From NCBI GenBank assembly GCA_030673265.1, contig DAOVJK010000017.1, positions 1 through 20,014 on the forward strand: a DNA stretch of 20,014 nucleotides, given 5' to 3'. The translations under genes and the position numbers were made by a program. The notes below the pieces were generated by a model. That model worked only from the letters and a program-made list of their open reading frames with translations. It was not told the origin of the DNA and did not search any database. Below are positions 1 to 7,591 of this stretch, piece after piece (within the stretch, counting starts at the first letter, position 1; every line of letters starts with the position of its first letter). Source of the DNA: Pseudomonadota bacterium (lineage in GTDB: Bacteria > Desulfobacterota > Desulfobulbia > Desulfobulbales > JAGXFP01).

Positions 1-1
1 A

Positions 2-1624
2 TTTAATCCGGAGCTGAACGAGGAAGTCCACGCTAAGGCCCATGCCCTGAGGAGCGAATGGGTTCTGGCGATCAGGGGTAAAGTAGCGCCCCGGCCTGAC
101 GGGATGATCAACTCTAAACTAAAGACCGGAGAGATTGAGATCCTGGTCGATGAGCTGCGCATCCTCAACAAAAGCAAAACCCCGCCTTTCCCCCTGGATG
201 AAGTTGTCGAAGTATCCGATCACCTGCGCCTCAAGTATCGCTATATAGATATGCGCCGACCGCAGATGGCCGAGGCCCTGGTGATGCGCCATAAGGCCTG
301 TCAGGCCATGCGCTCCTACCTCAATGAGCAGGACTTTCTCGAGGTCGAGACCCCGATGCTGACCCGCTCCACTCCGGAAGGGGCCAGGGATTATCTGGTG
401 CCCAGCCGGGTCAACCCCGGTCGTTTTTACGCCCTGCCCCAGTCGCCCCAGCTTTTCAAACAGCTGCTGATGGTCGCCGGGATGGATCGCTACTACCAGA
501 TAGTCCGCTGCTTCCGCGACGAAGATCTGCGGGCCGACCGGCAGCCGGAGTTCACCCAGCTCGATCTGGAGTTGTCCTTCGTTAATGAGGAAGATATCTA
601 TCAGGTGGCCGAGGGCATGATCTGCCGCCTGTTCAAAGAGACCAAGGGGTTGGAACTCACGCCGCCCTTTGCCAGAATGACCTATCAAGAGGCGATGGAT
701 CGCTTCGGCACCGATAAACCCGACACCAGATTCGGCCTGGAACTGACCAGTCTGACCGATATCGTCAGGAACTGCGGTTTCAAGGTTTTTCGCTCCATTG
801 TCGAGAAGGGGGGGATGGTCAAGAGCATCAACGCCAAGGGCTGCGCTACCTTCTCCCGCAAGGACCTGGATGATCTGACCAACTATGCCAGTAATTTCGG
901 GGCCAAGGGTCTGGCCTGGGTCAAGATGAAAGAGGACGGAGAATGGCAATCGCCGATCGCCAAATTCTTCACCGATGAGGAGCGGGCCGCCATGACAGCC
1001 GAGCTTAAGGCCGAAACGGGCGATCTGCTGTTTTTTGTGGCCGACACACCCACCGTGGTCCATAACGCCTTGGCTGAATTGCGACTGGAGATTGGCCGCA
1101 GGCAAGGTCTGATGCCGGACGATACCTTTAACTTTTTATGGGTTACCGACTTCCCCCTGCTTGAGTACGACCATGATCAAAAACGCCATACCGCCGTTCA
1201 TCATCCTTTTACAGCCCCGGCTGAGGAGGATATTGAGCTGCTCGAAACGGATCCCGGCAAAATCAAAAGCCGCGCTTACGATCTGGTCCTGAATGGCACC
1301 GAGATTGGTGGCGGCAGTATCAGAATCCACCAGCTGGATATTCAGGAAAAGGTTTTCAAGGCTCTGAATATTTCCGAAGAAGAGGCCAAGGATAAATTTG
1401 ATTTCCTCCTCCAAGCCCTGGAACTCGGCGCCCCGCCCCACGGCGGGATCGCCTTCGGCCTGGATCGCTTGATGATGATCATTACCGGTCGGGATTCGAT
1501 CCGTGACGTTATCGCCTTCCCGAAGACCCAGAAGGCCAGCTGCCCGATGACTGAAGCTCCGGCTCCGGTGGCCAGGAAACAGCTGACGGAACTGTCGTTA
1601 CGGCCGGACTGGCAAGAGTCTTAA
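2..1624 (+). CDS. aspS: Aspartyl-tRNA synthetase, 3' part (5' end outside window)
   Basis: This gene encodes the enzyme that charges tRNA-Asp in the cytoplasm. The reading frame is already open at base 2, so about 540 residues are visible and roughly the first 50-60 of a usual ~590-residue bacterial AspRS are missing. The first ATG at 104 is internal, because the upstream codons read as the end of the anticodon-binding OB fold (HALRSEWVLAIRGKV). The class II core follows: motif 2 with FRDEDLRADRQPEFTQLD, the bacterial GAD insertion domain in the middle, HHPFTAP near the C-terminal third, and motif 3 with GIAFGLDRLMM. The sequence does not tell me whether it is a discriminating or non-discriminating AspRS. 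The stop codon directly abuts a copy of a dispersed repeat (1624-1747), so the native 3' flank has been altered. Identification is secure. Confidence 0.97.
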   Translation, partial: FNPELNEEVHAKAHALRSEWVLAIRGKVAPRPDGMINSKLKTGEIEILVDELRILNKSKTPPFPLDEVVEVSDHLRLKYRYIDMRRPQMAEALVMRHKACQAMRSYLNEQDFLEVETPMLTRSTPEGARDYLVPSRVNPGRFYALPQSPQLFKQLLMVAGMDRYYQIVRCFRDEDLRADRQPEFTQLDLELSFVNEEDIYQVAEGMICRLFKETKGLELTPPFARMTYQEAMDRFGTDKPDTRFGLELTSLTDIVRNCGFKVFRSIVEKGGMVKSINAKGCATFSRKDLDDLTNYASNFGAKGLAWVKMKEDGEWQSPIAKFFTDEERAAMTAELKAETGDLLFFVADTPTVVHNALAELRLEIGRRQGLMPDDTFNFLWVTDFPLLEYDHDQKRHTAVHHPFTAPAEEDIELLETDPGKIKSRAYDLVLNGTEIGGGSIRIHQLDIQEKVFKALNISEEEAKDKFDFLLQALELGAPPHGGIAFGLDRLMMIITGRDSIRDVIAFPKTQKASCPMTEAPAPVARKQLTELSLRPDWQES

Positions 1625-1747
1625 TGGCGTCGTAAGAATTCCGATCTACTGCGTCGTAGGGCATTTTTGTTCGCTCGGCATACTAAAGTATGGCCTCACT
1701 CTCAAAAATACCCCACTCCTCGGAGTCTGCGCTTACCTGTATCTCGA
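1624..1747 (+). repeat. Dispersed ~125-bp palindromic repeat, copy A
   Basis: This copy starts at the last base of the aspS stop codon. It matches the reverse complement of 2254-2378. The outer ~32-35 bases on each side are almost identical between copies, with one visible mismatch per side, while the centre has diverged. The centre forms an imperfect palindrome: GGCATAC, a short loop, then GTATGGCC, flanked by T-rich and A-rich arms (CATTTTTG ... CAAAAATAC). No transposase is nearby. A MITE-like or REP-like non-coding element is the simplest reading; it could also act as a 3' hairpin for aspS. Confidence 0.85.
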
Positions 1748-1805
1748 TTTTTTTAGTTAGCCATTCTGACCTTGGTGCGCGTCCCTTTTATGAGACTGGC
1801 AGTCT

Positions 1806-2189
1806 TTAGCCAAGAAAGTCGGCAACGATCTCCCGTACCTGCGGGTCGGGGTCGTCAATCATGGTGTTGAGCATGGTCCTGGCCTCATCGGTACCGATAA
1901 GACCGAGGATATTGCAGGCTTCTCCCCTGATATAACTTAGTTCATCGGTCAGGAGAGGTCGCAAGGAGGGAATGGCCAGGGCTGTTTCTTCCGGTCGGAC
2001 CACGCCAAGTTCCTCGTAAAGGACCGCTACCCCCATCCGGACCATAAAACGTTCATCCCTGAGGAGCTCTCCGGTTAGCCGGTGGAGCTCCGGTTCTTTT
2101 TTGAACATGGCGACAATGTTTTCGGCAAGTCCCTTTTCCAAAAAATCGCTGATCACGGTCAGCAAGTCCTCATCGCTGAAATCTGGCAT
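1806..2189 (-). CDS. Small HEAT-repeat protein
   Basis: This is a 127-residue, soluble, mostly helical protein with no signal peptide or membrane segment. From about residue 35 it shows HEAT-type helical pairs: LLRDERFMVRMGVAVLYEEL, then ALAIPSLRPLLTDELSYIRGEACNILGLIG, then MLNTMIDDPDPQVREIVADF. The pattern of D/E-P/S-x-V/I-R-x-x-A is typical of HEAT or PBS-lyase-like repeats, which serve as protein-protein interaction scaffolds. The specific partner cannot be read from the sequence. The ATG is preceded by GAG on the coding strand at a usable distance. The gene stands alone and antisense to its neighbours, flanked by two inverted repeat copies. Family call is good, function unknown. Confidence 0.8.
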   Translation of the reverse strand: MPDFSDEDLLTVISDFLEKGLAENIVAMFKKEPELHRLTGELLRDERFMVRMGVAVLYEELGVVRPEETALAIPSLRPLLTDELSYIRGEACNILGLIGTDEARTMLNTMIDDPDPQVREIVADFLG

Positions 2190-2253
2190 TATTTTTCACT
2201 CATTTTAGGTATGATGGGTTCATAACAACTAACAGGATGGCTAAGTAATAATT

Positions 2254-2378
2254 TCGATATACAGGTAAGCGCAGACTCCGAGGAATAGTATGTTTATGCG
2301 AGCGAGGCCATACAGATGGTCTGCCGAGTGAGCAAAAACATGCCAGGACGCAGTAGATCGGAATTGTTACGACGCCAT
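2254..2378 (-). repeat. Dispersed ~125-bp palindromic repeat, copy B (inverted relative to copy A)
   Basis: This is the reverse-complement partner of 1624-1747. Its outer arms, for example TACAGGTAAGCGCAGACTCC on the plus strand, match copy A with very few changes. The centre differs in sequence but again folds on itself (GAGGCCATAC ... TGGTCTGCCGAG), so structure seems better kept than sequence. It ends five bases before the start codon of the following transporter gene and therefore replaces that gene's native leader. Confidence 0.85.
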
Positions 2379-2383
2379 GATCA

Positions 2384-3244
2384 ATGGGTATAATTCTAAT
2401 GTTACTGGCTTCGGCCAGCTTTGCAACTATGGCGGCAATGATCAAGGCCATCGGCCCGGATCTGCCCTTGAGCCAACTGGTCTTTTTGCGCTGTGCCCTG
2501 GCCGTGCCGATCCTCCTGGCGATCCTGATCGGACAAGGACGGCCAATTATCGTCCGGGCCCGCAAACTCCTGGTCTGGCGGACTGGGCTGGGGATTCTGG
2601 CCGTGCACTGTTTTTTCTATGCCCTGACCCATATGGAACTGGCCAGTTGCATCTTTATCGGCCGCGCCCAACCTCTGATTCTGGCCCTGCTGGCGCCGCT
2701 GGTTATAAATGAGAAAGCACCCCGGGCCGCCTGGCTGGCTATCATCACCGGTCTGGCCGGAGTGGCGCTGATCATGAATCCTTCCGCCCAATGGTCCCTG
2801 GCGGCTTTGGTGGCCCTCGGCGGTGCAACTTTTTCAGCTGGCGTCCACCTGATAATCAGACGCTTGAATCGAACCGACCATCCCCAGGTTATAGTCTTCA
2901 ACTTCACGGTGCTAACCGGCCTGGTCACCGGACTCTGGTCACTACCTGGTTTCGTGCCCTTATCTCTGGCGCAATGGTTGTTGATCGCAGGTGTTGCCTT
3001 CTTTGCCAGTCTCGGTCAAATCCTGATGACCTCGGCCTACCGGCATGATCGGGCTCCAGCTGTCGCGGCGGCCAGCTACTCTTCAGTAATTCTGTCGGTG
3101 GTATACGGCTACTTTTTCTGGGGTGAAACCCCAAACTCTCTGGCCTGGCTCGGCGGCACATTGATCATAGCCGGAGGAGTATTGCTGGTAAAATCACGGC
3201 ACGGTGTTTCAGAACCGGCTCTAGTTTCCAGGCAACAAAACTAA
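2384..3244 (+). CDS. EamA/DMT-family permease (10-TM drug/metabolite transporter type)
   Basis: This is a 286-residue integral inner-membrane protein with about ten hydrophobic segments arranged as two EamA halves. The first half includes FLRCALAVPILLAILI and a GLGILAVHCFFYALTHM segment; the second half begins near residue 145 (LAALVALGGATFSAGVHLIIRR). The GETPNSLAWLGGTLIIAGG motif near the C-terminus is characteristic of the family. Members export or import small metabolites; the substrate here is unknown. An in-frame TGA lies two codons upstream, so the start is ATG 2384 or ATG 2399. Neither has a clear Shine-Dalgarno, because the repeat at 2254-2378 ends just before the gene. A TATAAT-like hexamer at 2390-2395 is probably chance. 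The DUF309 gene follows after 21 bases. Confidence 0.9.
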   Translation: MGIILMLLASASFATMAAMIKAIGPDLPLSQLVFLRCALAVPILLAILIGQGRPIIVRARKLLVWRTGLGILAVHCFFYALTHMELASCIFIGRAQPLILALLAPLVINEKAPRAAWLAIITGLAGVALIMNPSAQWSLAALVALGGATFSAGVHLIIRRLNRTDHPQVIVFNFTVLTGLVTGLWSLPGFVPLSLAQWLLIAGVAFFASLGQILMTSAYRHDRAPAVAAASYSSVILSVVYGYFFWGETPNSLAWLGGTLIIAGGVLLVKSRHGVSEPALVSRQQN

Positions 3245-3265
3245 TTTACGGACGGAGGTCAGATT

Positions 3266-3808
3266 ATGCCCGAGGTACTCTCTTCTTTTGACCCGAGAAA
3301 TGACCGCCTGGCCCGGGACATCCGCAACCAGATGGCCCGGGCCTTTGTTAATTGCCTGGACCCGGAGGATGATCTCGGCCCGGTCAACCACGTGACTGGC
3401 CGCCTGTTGCCCGGACACCCGGAAAATGTCTACACCGATTACGTCAAAGACCGGCTGCAGCGCTATCTGGCCGCCAAATTGACCATTACCAGCCATAAAA
3501 TCACTGACAATTTCTATCGCGCCCTGGTCCTCTGGGATAATGAGCTTTTCTTTGAAACCCATGAGGTCTTGGAGACGCTCTGGAAAGAGTCGGGCGGCAC
3601 GGCCAAGCTGATCCTGCAAGCGTTGATCCGGGCGGCCGGCTACTATATTCACCTGGGGACAGGCAACCAAGCCGGCGTAGAAAAAATGGCGGCCCGGGCC
3701 TCCGCAGTTCTCAATAAATATCGAGGCGAAGTCCCACCTTTTCCCGGCCTCGATAGTTTATTGGACTGTCTGGAGCGCCGGGAGTTAGTTCCCCCCAAAC
3801 TTCTTTAA
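3266..3808 (+). CDS. DUF309 domain protein
   Basis: This is a 180-residue soluble protein. The DUF309 signature lies in the middle: FYRALVLWDNELFFETHEVLE, then LWKESGG, then LQALIRAAGYYIHLGTGN. The conserved His-Glu of the THEVLE helix, the following Trp, and the GN-x-x-G turn are all present. The family has no established biochemical role; its compact helical fold and conserved polar residues suggest ligand or metal binding, which is not proven. A strong ribosome binding site (GGAGG) lies ahead of the ATG. It is 21 bases downstream of the EamA permease and probably co-transcribed with it. The N-terminal ~60 residues are not part of the signature and I do not recognise them. Confidence 0.85.
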   Translation: MPEVLSSFDPRNDRLARDIRNQMARAFVNCLDPEDDLGPVNHVTGRLLPGHPENVYTDYVKDRLQRYLAAKLTITSHKITDNFYRALVLWDNELFFETHEVLETLWKESGGTAKLILQALIRAAGYYIHLGTGNQAGVEKMAARASAVLNKYRGEVPPFPGLDSLLDCLERRELVPPKLL

Positions 3809-3962
3809 TGGCCTCACAGAAGCATTACTCACCATGTATTAATGGCTAAATAACACCACGGCTTTAGCGAAAAGCGTTATGAATGCTTCCCCGAAAAGTA
3901 ACTATTCAGCCAAGCTTAAAAATCTGGGCGAAACTCCTGAATAATTACCCTGAAAATTGACT

Positions 3963-3990
3963 TGCCTTGGCCCGTAAGCATAGGTAAGAT
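3963..3990 (+). promoter_or_regulatory. Candidate promoter for trxA
   Basis: TTGCCT (3963-3968) and TAAGAT (3985-3990) are separated by 16 bases. An overlapping TTGACT at 3957-3962 could serve as the -35 instead, with TAGGTA at 3981. Either would give a leader of about 55-65 bases before the trxA start. The 3809-4051 gap also contains the inverted pair AAGCATT / AATGCTT, but no coding potential. Assignment is by consensus only. Confidence 0.35.
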
Positions 3991-4051
3991 GACCCCGATC
4001 AATCAGAACTTACTAGTAATTAATTCATAAGTTAATTAGAGGAGATTAACC

Positions 4052-4378
4052 ATGGCTGGTGATAACTTGAAACACCTGACAGACAGTGAATTTGACGCAA
4101 CTATCGGTTCAGATACCCCCTGCCTCGTGGACTTTTGGGCGCCATGGTGTGGCCCCTGTAAGGCAATTGGTCCGGTCGTTGAAGAACTCGCGAATGAATA
4201 CGCCGGCAAAGCGGTAATAGCCAAAATGAATGTGGATGACAACCCGGCCACCCCCGGCAAATTCAATGTTCGGGCTATTCCGACCCTGATCCTTTTCAAG
4301 AACGGCGAAGTTGTTGATCAGGTCACCGGCGCAGTGGGTAAAACCCAGTTAATCGCCATGCTCGACAAGGCTCTTTAG
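4052..4378 (+). CDS. trxA: Thioredoxin
   Basis: This is a 108-residue cytoplasmic thiol-disulfide oxidoreductase that reduces protein disulfides and is itself recycled by thioredoxin reductase. The active site WCGPC is at residues 32-36, preceded by the usual VDFWAP strand, and the cis-proline loop RAIPTL places the conserved Pro at residue 77. Length is exactly typical. AGGAG sits at a good distance from the ATG at 4052. The gene has its own upstream region and a factor-independent terminator straight after it, so it may be expressed more strongly than trxB 79 bases downstream. The two genes form an obvious functional pair. Confidence 0.97.
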   Translation: MAGDNLKHLTDSEFDATIGSDTPCLVDFWAPWCGPCKAIGPVVEELANEYAGKAVIAKMNVDDNPATPGKFNVRAIPTLILFKNGEVVDQVTGAVGKTQLIAMLDKAL

Positions 4379-4400
4379 GAATAAATTAAGTGCCTCAACC

Positions 4401-4440
4401 AAGCCCTCTTTTGCTGAAATTTTAAGCAGAGGGCTTTTTA
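4401..4440 (+). terminator. Intrinsic terminator between trxA and trxB
   Basis: AAGCCCTC (4401-4408) pairs perfectly with GAGGGCTT (4429-4436). An inner TGCT/AGCA extension follows after a small bulge. The stem is followed by TTTTTACTTTT, a good U-tract. It probably attenuates rather than fully isolates trxB, because no clear promoter follows in the 16 bases before the trxB start. Confidence 0.85.
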
Positions 4441-4456
4441 CTTTTAGAGTGAACCA

Positions 4457-5380
4457 ATGACGGATTATCAATTGATCATCGTAGGCGGCGGCCCGACCGG
4501 TTTAACTGCCGGGCTCTACGCGGCCCGGGCCCGCCTCAAGACCGTACTTCTTGAAAAAGGTGTCCCCGGCGGCGAGGTTATCAACACGGACTGGATTGAT
4601 AACTATCCGAGCTTGCGCGAGGGAATCTCCGGCTTTGATCTGGCCGAGAAAATGGCGACCCAGGCGGCCCGCTTTGACCTGGAAACCCGGAGCGGTGTTG
4701 AGGTTGTCTCAATGGATCTGACCGGCGCCGACAAAAAAATCGTTATGGCCGATGGCACCTCGCTGACCAGCCAGGCGGTGATCTTGGCCACCGGTGCCAG
4801 ACCCAATAAGCTCAATGTCCCCGGTGAAGTTGAGCTGGCCGGCAAGGGTGTTTCCTACTGCGCCACCTGCGATGGCCCCTTCTACCGAGACACCGAGATC
4901 GCGGTGGTTGGCGGCGGCAATACCGCGATTCAGGAGGCAGTGTACCTGACCAGGTTTGCCAGCAAGGTAACGGTTATCCACCGGCGGGATGAATTGCGGG
5001 CCACCAAGATTGTGCAGGAACAGGCCTTTGCCAATGACAAGATAGAATTTGCCTGGAATTCGCAGGTAAGCAGCATTGAAGGCAGCCAGGGTGTTGAAAG
5101 CATCCGTCTGCTGAATATAGACGGGCAGGAATCGACCCTCCCTGTTCATGGCGTTTTCATTCTGGTCGGCACCATCCCTAATAACGAGATGTTACCAACC
5201 GATCAGTTTGAGATGGAAGATGGCTTCATCAAGACGGATCTAGAGATGCGGACCAGTCTGCCAGGGGTGATGGCGGCAGGCGATATTATCAACAAAAACG
5301 TCAGGCAGGTTGTCAATGGCGCCGGTGAAGGGGCCGTTGCCGCGATGTCTGCCGAACACTTTCTGGCTGGACAGAGTTGA
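4457..5380 (+). CDS. trxB: Thioredoxin reductase
   Basis: This 307-residue FAD enzyme uses NAD(P)H to reduce thioredoxin. The N-terminal FAD-binding glycine motif is GGGPTGLTAG (residues 10-19). The redox-active CATC lies at 135-138 in SYCATCDGPF, within the NAD(P)H domain as in low-molecular-weight bacterial TrxR. The nucleotide motif GGGNTA is at 152-157. HRRDELRA follows at 175-182; its HRR favours NADPH by analogy with the E. coli enzyme. The C-terminal FAD contact is AAGDIINKNVRQV, near 273. Length and motif order match the family fully. The start has an AGAGTGA ribosome binding site. The end touches bamD. Confidence 0.97.
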   Translation: MTDYQLIIVGGGPTGLTAGLYAARARLKTVLLEKGVPGGEVINTDWIDNYPSLREGISGFDLAEKMATQAARFDLETRSGVEVVSMDLTGADKKIVMADGTSLTSQAVILATGARPNKLNVPGEVELAGKGVSYCATCDGPFYRDTEIAVVGGGNTAIQEAVYLTRFASKVTVIHRRDELRATKIVQEQAFANDKIEFAWNSQVSSIEGSQGVESIRLLNIDGQESTLPVHGVFILVGTIPNNEMLPTDQFEMEDGFIKTDLEMRTSLPGVMAAGDIINKNVRQVVNGAGEGAVAAMSAEHFLAGQS

Positions 5381-5385
5381 AAATT

Positions 5386-6060
5386 ATGACAAATATGAAC
5401 ATATCACGGCCAGGGGCGATTTTTGCCACGCTGATTATCTTGATATTACTGGCTGGCTGCAGCGGTCTTGAGAACAAAGAGGAGATCCCAGCTGAGGATC
5501 TCGCCAAGAAGGGTCTTGAGCAGTATAATCACGGCAAATATTTCTTGGCGGTTGAGACCTTTAATATCATCAAAGATCGCTTTCCCTTCAGCCGCTTTTC
5601 ACTGCTGGCTGAATTAAAATCAGCCGACAGCAAGTTTTATATGAAGGATTACGCCGAGGCCTTGGAGTTATACCGTTCTTTTGAGGAGAACCACCCCACC
5701 AACGAGGCTATTCCATATGTGATTTTTCAGATAGGTCGAAGCCATTACCGGACCATCGATACAATTGACCGGCAAACTACCGGGGCTCGCGAGGCGATCA
5801 AGGTCTTCGCCAGGTTGCTCCGGTCCTTTCCCGACTCACCATATACGGAAGAGGCCAAGGTTCTGAGCCAAAAGGCCAACAATTTCCTGGCGGAGCACGA
5901 ATTAGGTGTGGCCAGGTTTTATTTGCGGACCAACGAGTTTGATCAGGCCAAGGGCCGGGCGGAGTATCTACTCTATAGCTACCCCGATTCACCGGCGGCA
6001 CCACAGGCAAAAGAAATGATCAACAAGATTGAGGCTGCCGAAAAGAGGGCAGGGGAATAA
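5386..6060 (+). CDS. bamD: Outer-membrane assembly lipoprotein BamD
   Basis: BamD is the essential lipoprotein partner of BamA in inserting beta-barrel proteins into the outer membrane. The protein has a type II signal peptide: a short basic N-terminus, a hydrophobic run (IFATLIILILLAG), and the lipobox LAGC with the lipidated Cys at about residue 25. The mature part carries TPR-like repeats: LAKKGLEQYNHGKYFLAVE, then FYMKDYAEALELYRSFEENHP, and IDRQTTGAREAIKVFARLLR with SFPDSPY, a pattern characteristic of BamD/YfiO. I chose ATG 5386, with a GAG nearby. A TTG at 5377 overlapping the trxB stop, or ATG 5395, are alternatives that leave the mature protein unchanged. It is probably translated from the trxB transcript. 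Confidence 0.93.
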   Translation: MTNMNISRPGAIFATLIILILLAGCSGLENKEEIPAEDLAKKGLEQYNHGKYFLAVETFNIIKDRFPFSRFSLLAELKSADSKFYMKDYAEALELYRSFEENHPTNEAIPYVIFQIGRSHYRTIDTIDRQTTGAREAIKVFARLLRSFPDSPYTEEAKVLSQKANNFLAEHELGVARFYLRTNEFDQAKGRAEYLLYSYPDSPAAPQAKEMINKIEAAEKRAGE

Positions 6061-6084
6061 AACCACTTCGGTGTTAATTCCCCT
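6051..6084. terminator. Two-way terminator hairpin shared by bamD and queH
   Basis: AGGGGAAT (6051-6058) and the ACCAC arm pair with GTGTT-AATTCCCCT across a TTCG tetraloop (6067-6070). The stem contains both the bamD stop (6058-6060) and the queH stop on the other strand (6074-6076). On the plus strand a long T-run begins about eight bases after the stem; on the minus strand a CTCTTTT follows. This fits a terminator working in both directions for the convergent genes. Confidence 0.7.
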
Positions 6085-6637
6085 CAGGCTTCTTTTTTTT
6101 CTTCCTGAATTTCTTGTCGTACCGTTCCTGTTCGCTGTAGATGCAGCCGCAATATGGTTGCCGGTAAATTCCCATCTCTACCGATAGATCAATCCCTTCC
6201 TGCCAGCCTTGCCGGAAATCCTGATAATAAAAGGGGATGCCATATTCTTCGGCCAATTGTTCGGCCATATTTTTAATTACTCCGTGCTGCTGATAACGAC
6301 TGTACAGCAGGGTGGTTGAAAAAGCGTCGGCGCCGACCTCTTTCGCCTTACGAACCACCTCCACCAGCCGCATTTTGTAACAAAGTCGGCAACGATGCTC
6401 CTCGTTAAAAACAACCCGCCGCAGGTACTCCCTGAGTCCATACTCACGGTCATAATCGACCACCAGTTTTTCCTGGCGACAATACTCTTCGAGGGCAGTA
6501 AGCCTTCTTTTGAATTCCTGAAAGGGATGGATATTAGGATTATAAAAATAGCCCTGGATCTGATGACCATCCTGCCGCAGCATCCGCAGAGGAAAGGCGG
6601 TGCATGGTCCGCAACAGATATGTAGGAGAATATTCAT
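6074..6637 (-). CDS. queH: Epoxyqueuosine reductase QueH (DUF208 family)
   Basis: QueH carries out the last step of queuosine synthesis, reducing epoxyqueuosine in tRNA to queuosine. It is the cobalamin-independent alternative to QueG. The 187-residue protein has the N-terminal HICCGPC motif (Cys 8, 9 and 12), the PNIHPFQEF segment, CRLCYKMR with Cys 83 and 86, and YCGC (Cys 163 and 165). These are the cysteine sets that hold the iron-sulfur cluster and metal in this family. The C-terminus is a lysine-rich tail. I chose ATG 6637, because GAGG six bases upstream is a good ribosome binding site. A GTG in frame four codons earlier overlaps that site and is unlikely. It is monocistronic and convergent with bamD. 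Confidence 0.93.
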   Translation of the reverse strand: MNILLHICCGPCTAFPLRMLRQDGHQIQGYFYNPNIHPFQEFKRRLTALEEYCRQEKLVVDYDREYGLREYLRRVVFNEEHRCRLCYKMRLVEVVRKAKEVGADAFSTTLLYSRYQQHGVIKNMAEQLAEEYGIPFYYQDFRQGWQEGIDLSVEMGIYRQPYCGCIYSEQERYDKKFRKKKKKPEGN

Positions 6638-6991
6638 TGTTTGCCTCACAGTAACTTATCGAAATTACCCTGCACTAAATGGTGACAAGCACACTAAAGC
6701 CCCGCCAGTATTCACTGAACTCAAGCGCTCTCGCTTTGTTATGCAATACATGTCAGCTAGAACGACTGGCCCGGATTGATCTTGACTTTACCCCCGCCAA
6801 CCATCTCACCAGGATATCGATAACTATAAGACCTCGCCCATAACTTGCAACCGCACAAGGCAAGATGCAACCAACCGGGTCGTTTAACTTTTTGCAAGTT
6901 AAGCTATTTTGCTTGTTGTTTGCTCGAAGAGACGGGTAATATAGCCCGGATTACTTTTTTCCTGTCAACCCTGTTACCACGAAGGAACCCC
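6638..6991. other. Intergenic region upstream of queH and the next membrane-protein gene
   Basis: This 354-base divergent gap contains no convincing gene. An open frame beginning at 6845 runs into the next gene, but it reads as low-quality peptide and lacks a ribosome binding site. An exact 10-base inverted pair is present: TAACTTGCAA at 6841-6850 and TTGCAAGTTA at 6892-6901. A second hairpin (TTAACTT-TTTGC-AAGTTAA, 6884-6902) shares its right arm. A possible rightward promoter follows at 6913-6942: TTGTTG, 18 bases, TAATAT. The inverted repeat lies just upstream of that candidate -35. Confidence 0.5.
6892..6942 (+). promoter_or_regulatory. Possible promoter with adjoining inverted repeat
   Basis: TTGTTG (6913-6918) and TAATAT (6937-6942) are 18 bases apart, giving a leader of about 45 bases before ATG 6992. 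TTGCAAGTTA (6892-6901), the right half of a 10-base inverted repeat with 6841-6850, abuts this promoter and could be an operator. This is a consensus-only call. Confidence 0.3.
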
Positions 6992-7591
6992 ATGAGAAAT
7001 CTGCAGGATCTTATTGCCCAGATAAAGAATCTCGAAAAAGAGCTTTTCGAAGAGCTCCAGAAAAAGCAGGATGAATTCTTCTACAACATTAAGGGTAAAA
7101 AAGTTCGTTTCGAAAAAGCGGCCCGGCGTCAACATAAGAGCCTGATGACCCATGTGCCCACCTATTTACTGCATGCCCGGCTCCGAAATATCCTGACGGT
7201 GCCATTTATCTGGGCCTGTCTCTTCCCGGCTCTGTTGATGGATCTTACAGTCTCAGCCTTCCAGGCCGCATGTTTTCCGATTTATGGCATCCCCAAGGTG
7301 AAACGGAGCGATTATATTGTCATCGACCGCCACTCTCTGGCCTACCTCAATATCATTGAAAAGGTTAACTGCCTCTATTGCAGCTATTTTAACGGACTTA
7401 CCGGCTACATTCAGGAGATTGCCGCCCGAACCGAGCAGTACTGGTGCCCGATCAAGCACGCGCGTAGAGTTGCCAACATCAACTCCCGCTACAAAAAATA
7501 TCTGGAATATGGTGATGCCGAGGCTTACAAAAATAAATTTCAAGAAATAAGAAGAGATTTTGAGGATCTAACTCCCGAGTCCGACAAATGA
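6992..7591 (+). CDS. Conserved-looking membrane-anchored protein of unknown function
   Basis: I do not recognise a named family. The protein has 199 residues from ATG 6992, which has GAAGGAA just upstream; longer in-frame starts (6845) lack a ribosome binding site. Residues 1-50 are strongly charged and helical (LIAQIKNLEKELFEELQKK), likely a coiled coil. Residues 66-95 are hydrophobic and could form one or two membrane segments (VPFIWACLFPALLMDL). The C-terminal part carries CLYC (Cys 127, 130), then a tail with QYWCPIKHARR (Cys 152, His 156), which looks like a possible metal or redox site. Its stop overlaps the start of the flavoprotein gene by four bases (ATGA), so the two are translationally coupled and may work together. 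That link is an inference. Confidence 0.75.
   Translation: MRNLQDLIAQIKNLEKELFEELQKKQDEFFYNIKGKKVRFEKAARRQHKSLMTHVPTYLLHARLRNILTVPFIWACLFPALLMDLTVSAFQAACFPIYGIPKVKRSDYIVIDRHSLAYLNIIEKVNCLYCSYFNGLTGYIQEIAARTEQYWCPIKHARRVANINSRYKKYLEYGDAEAYKNKFQEIRRDFEDLTPESDK

Noticed and set aside
119..1105. A 328-codon minus-strand open frame opposite aspS
   Set aside because: It is antisense to a conserved housekeeping gene and its translation shows no domain pattern.
2200..2565. Minus-strand open frame over copy B of the repeat and the transporter start
   Set aside because: It spans the repeat and is antisense to a clear membrane-protein gene; the peptide shows no family pattern.
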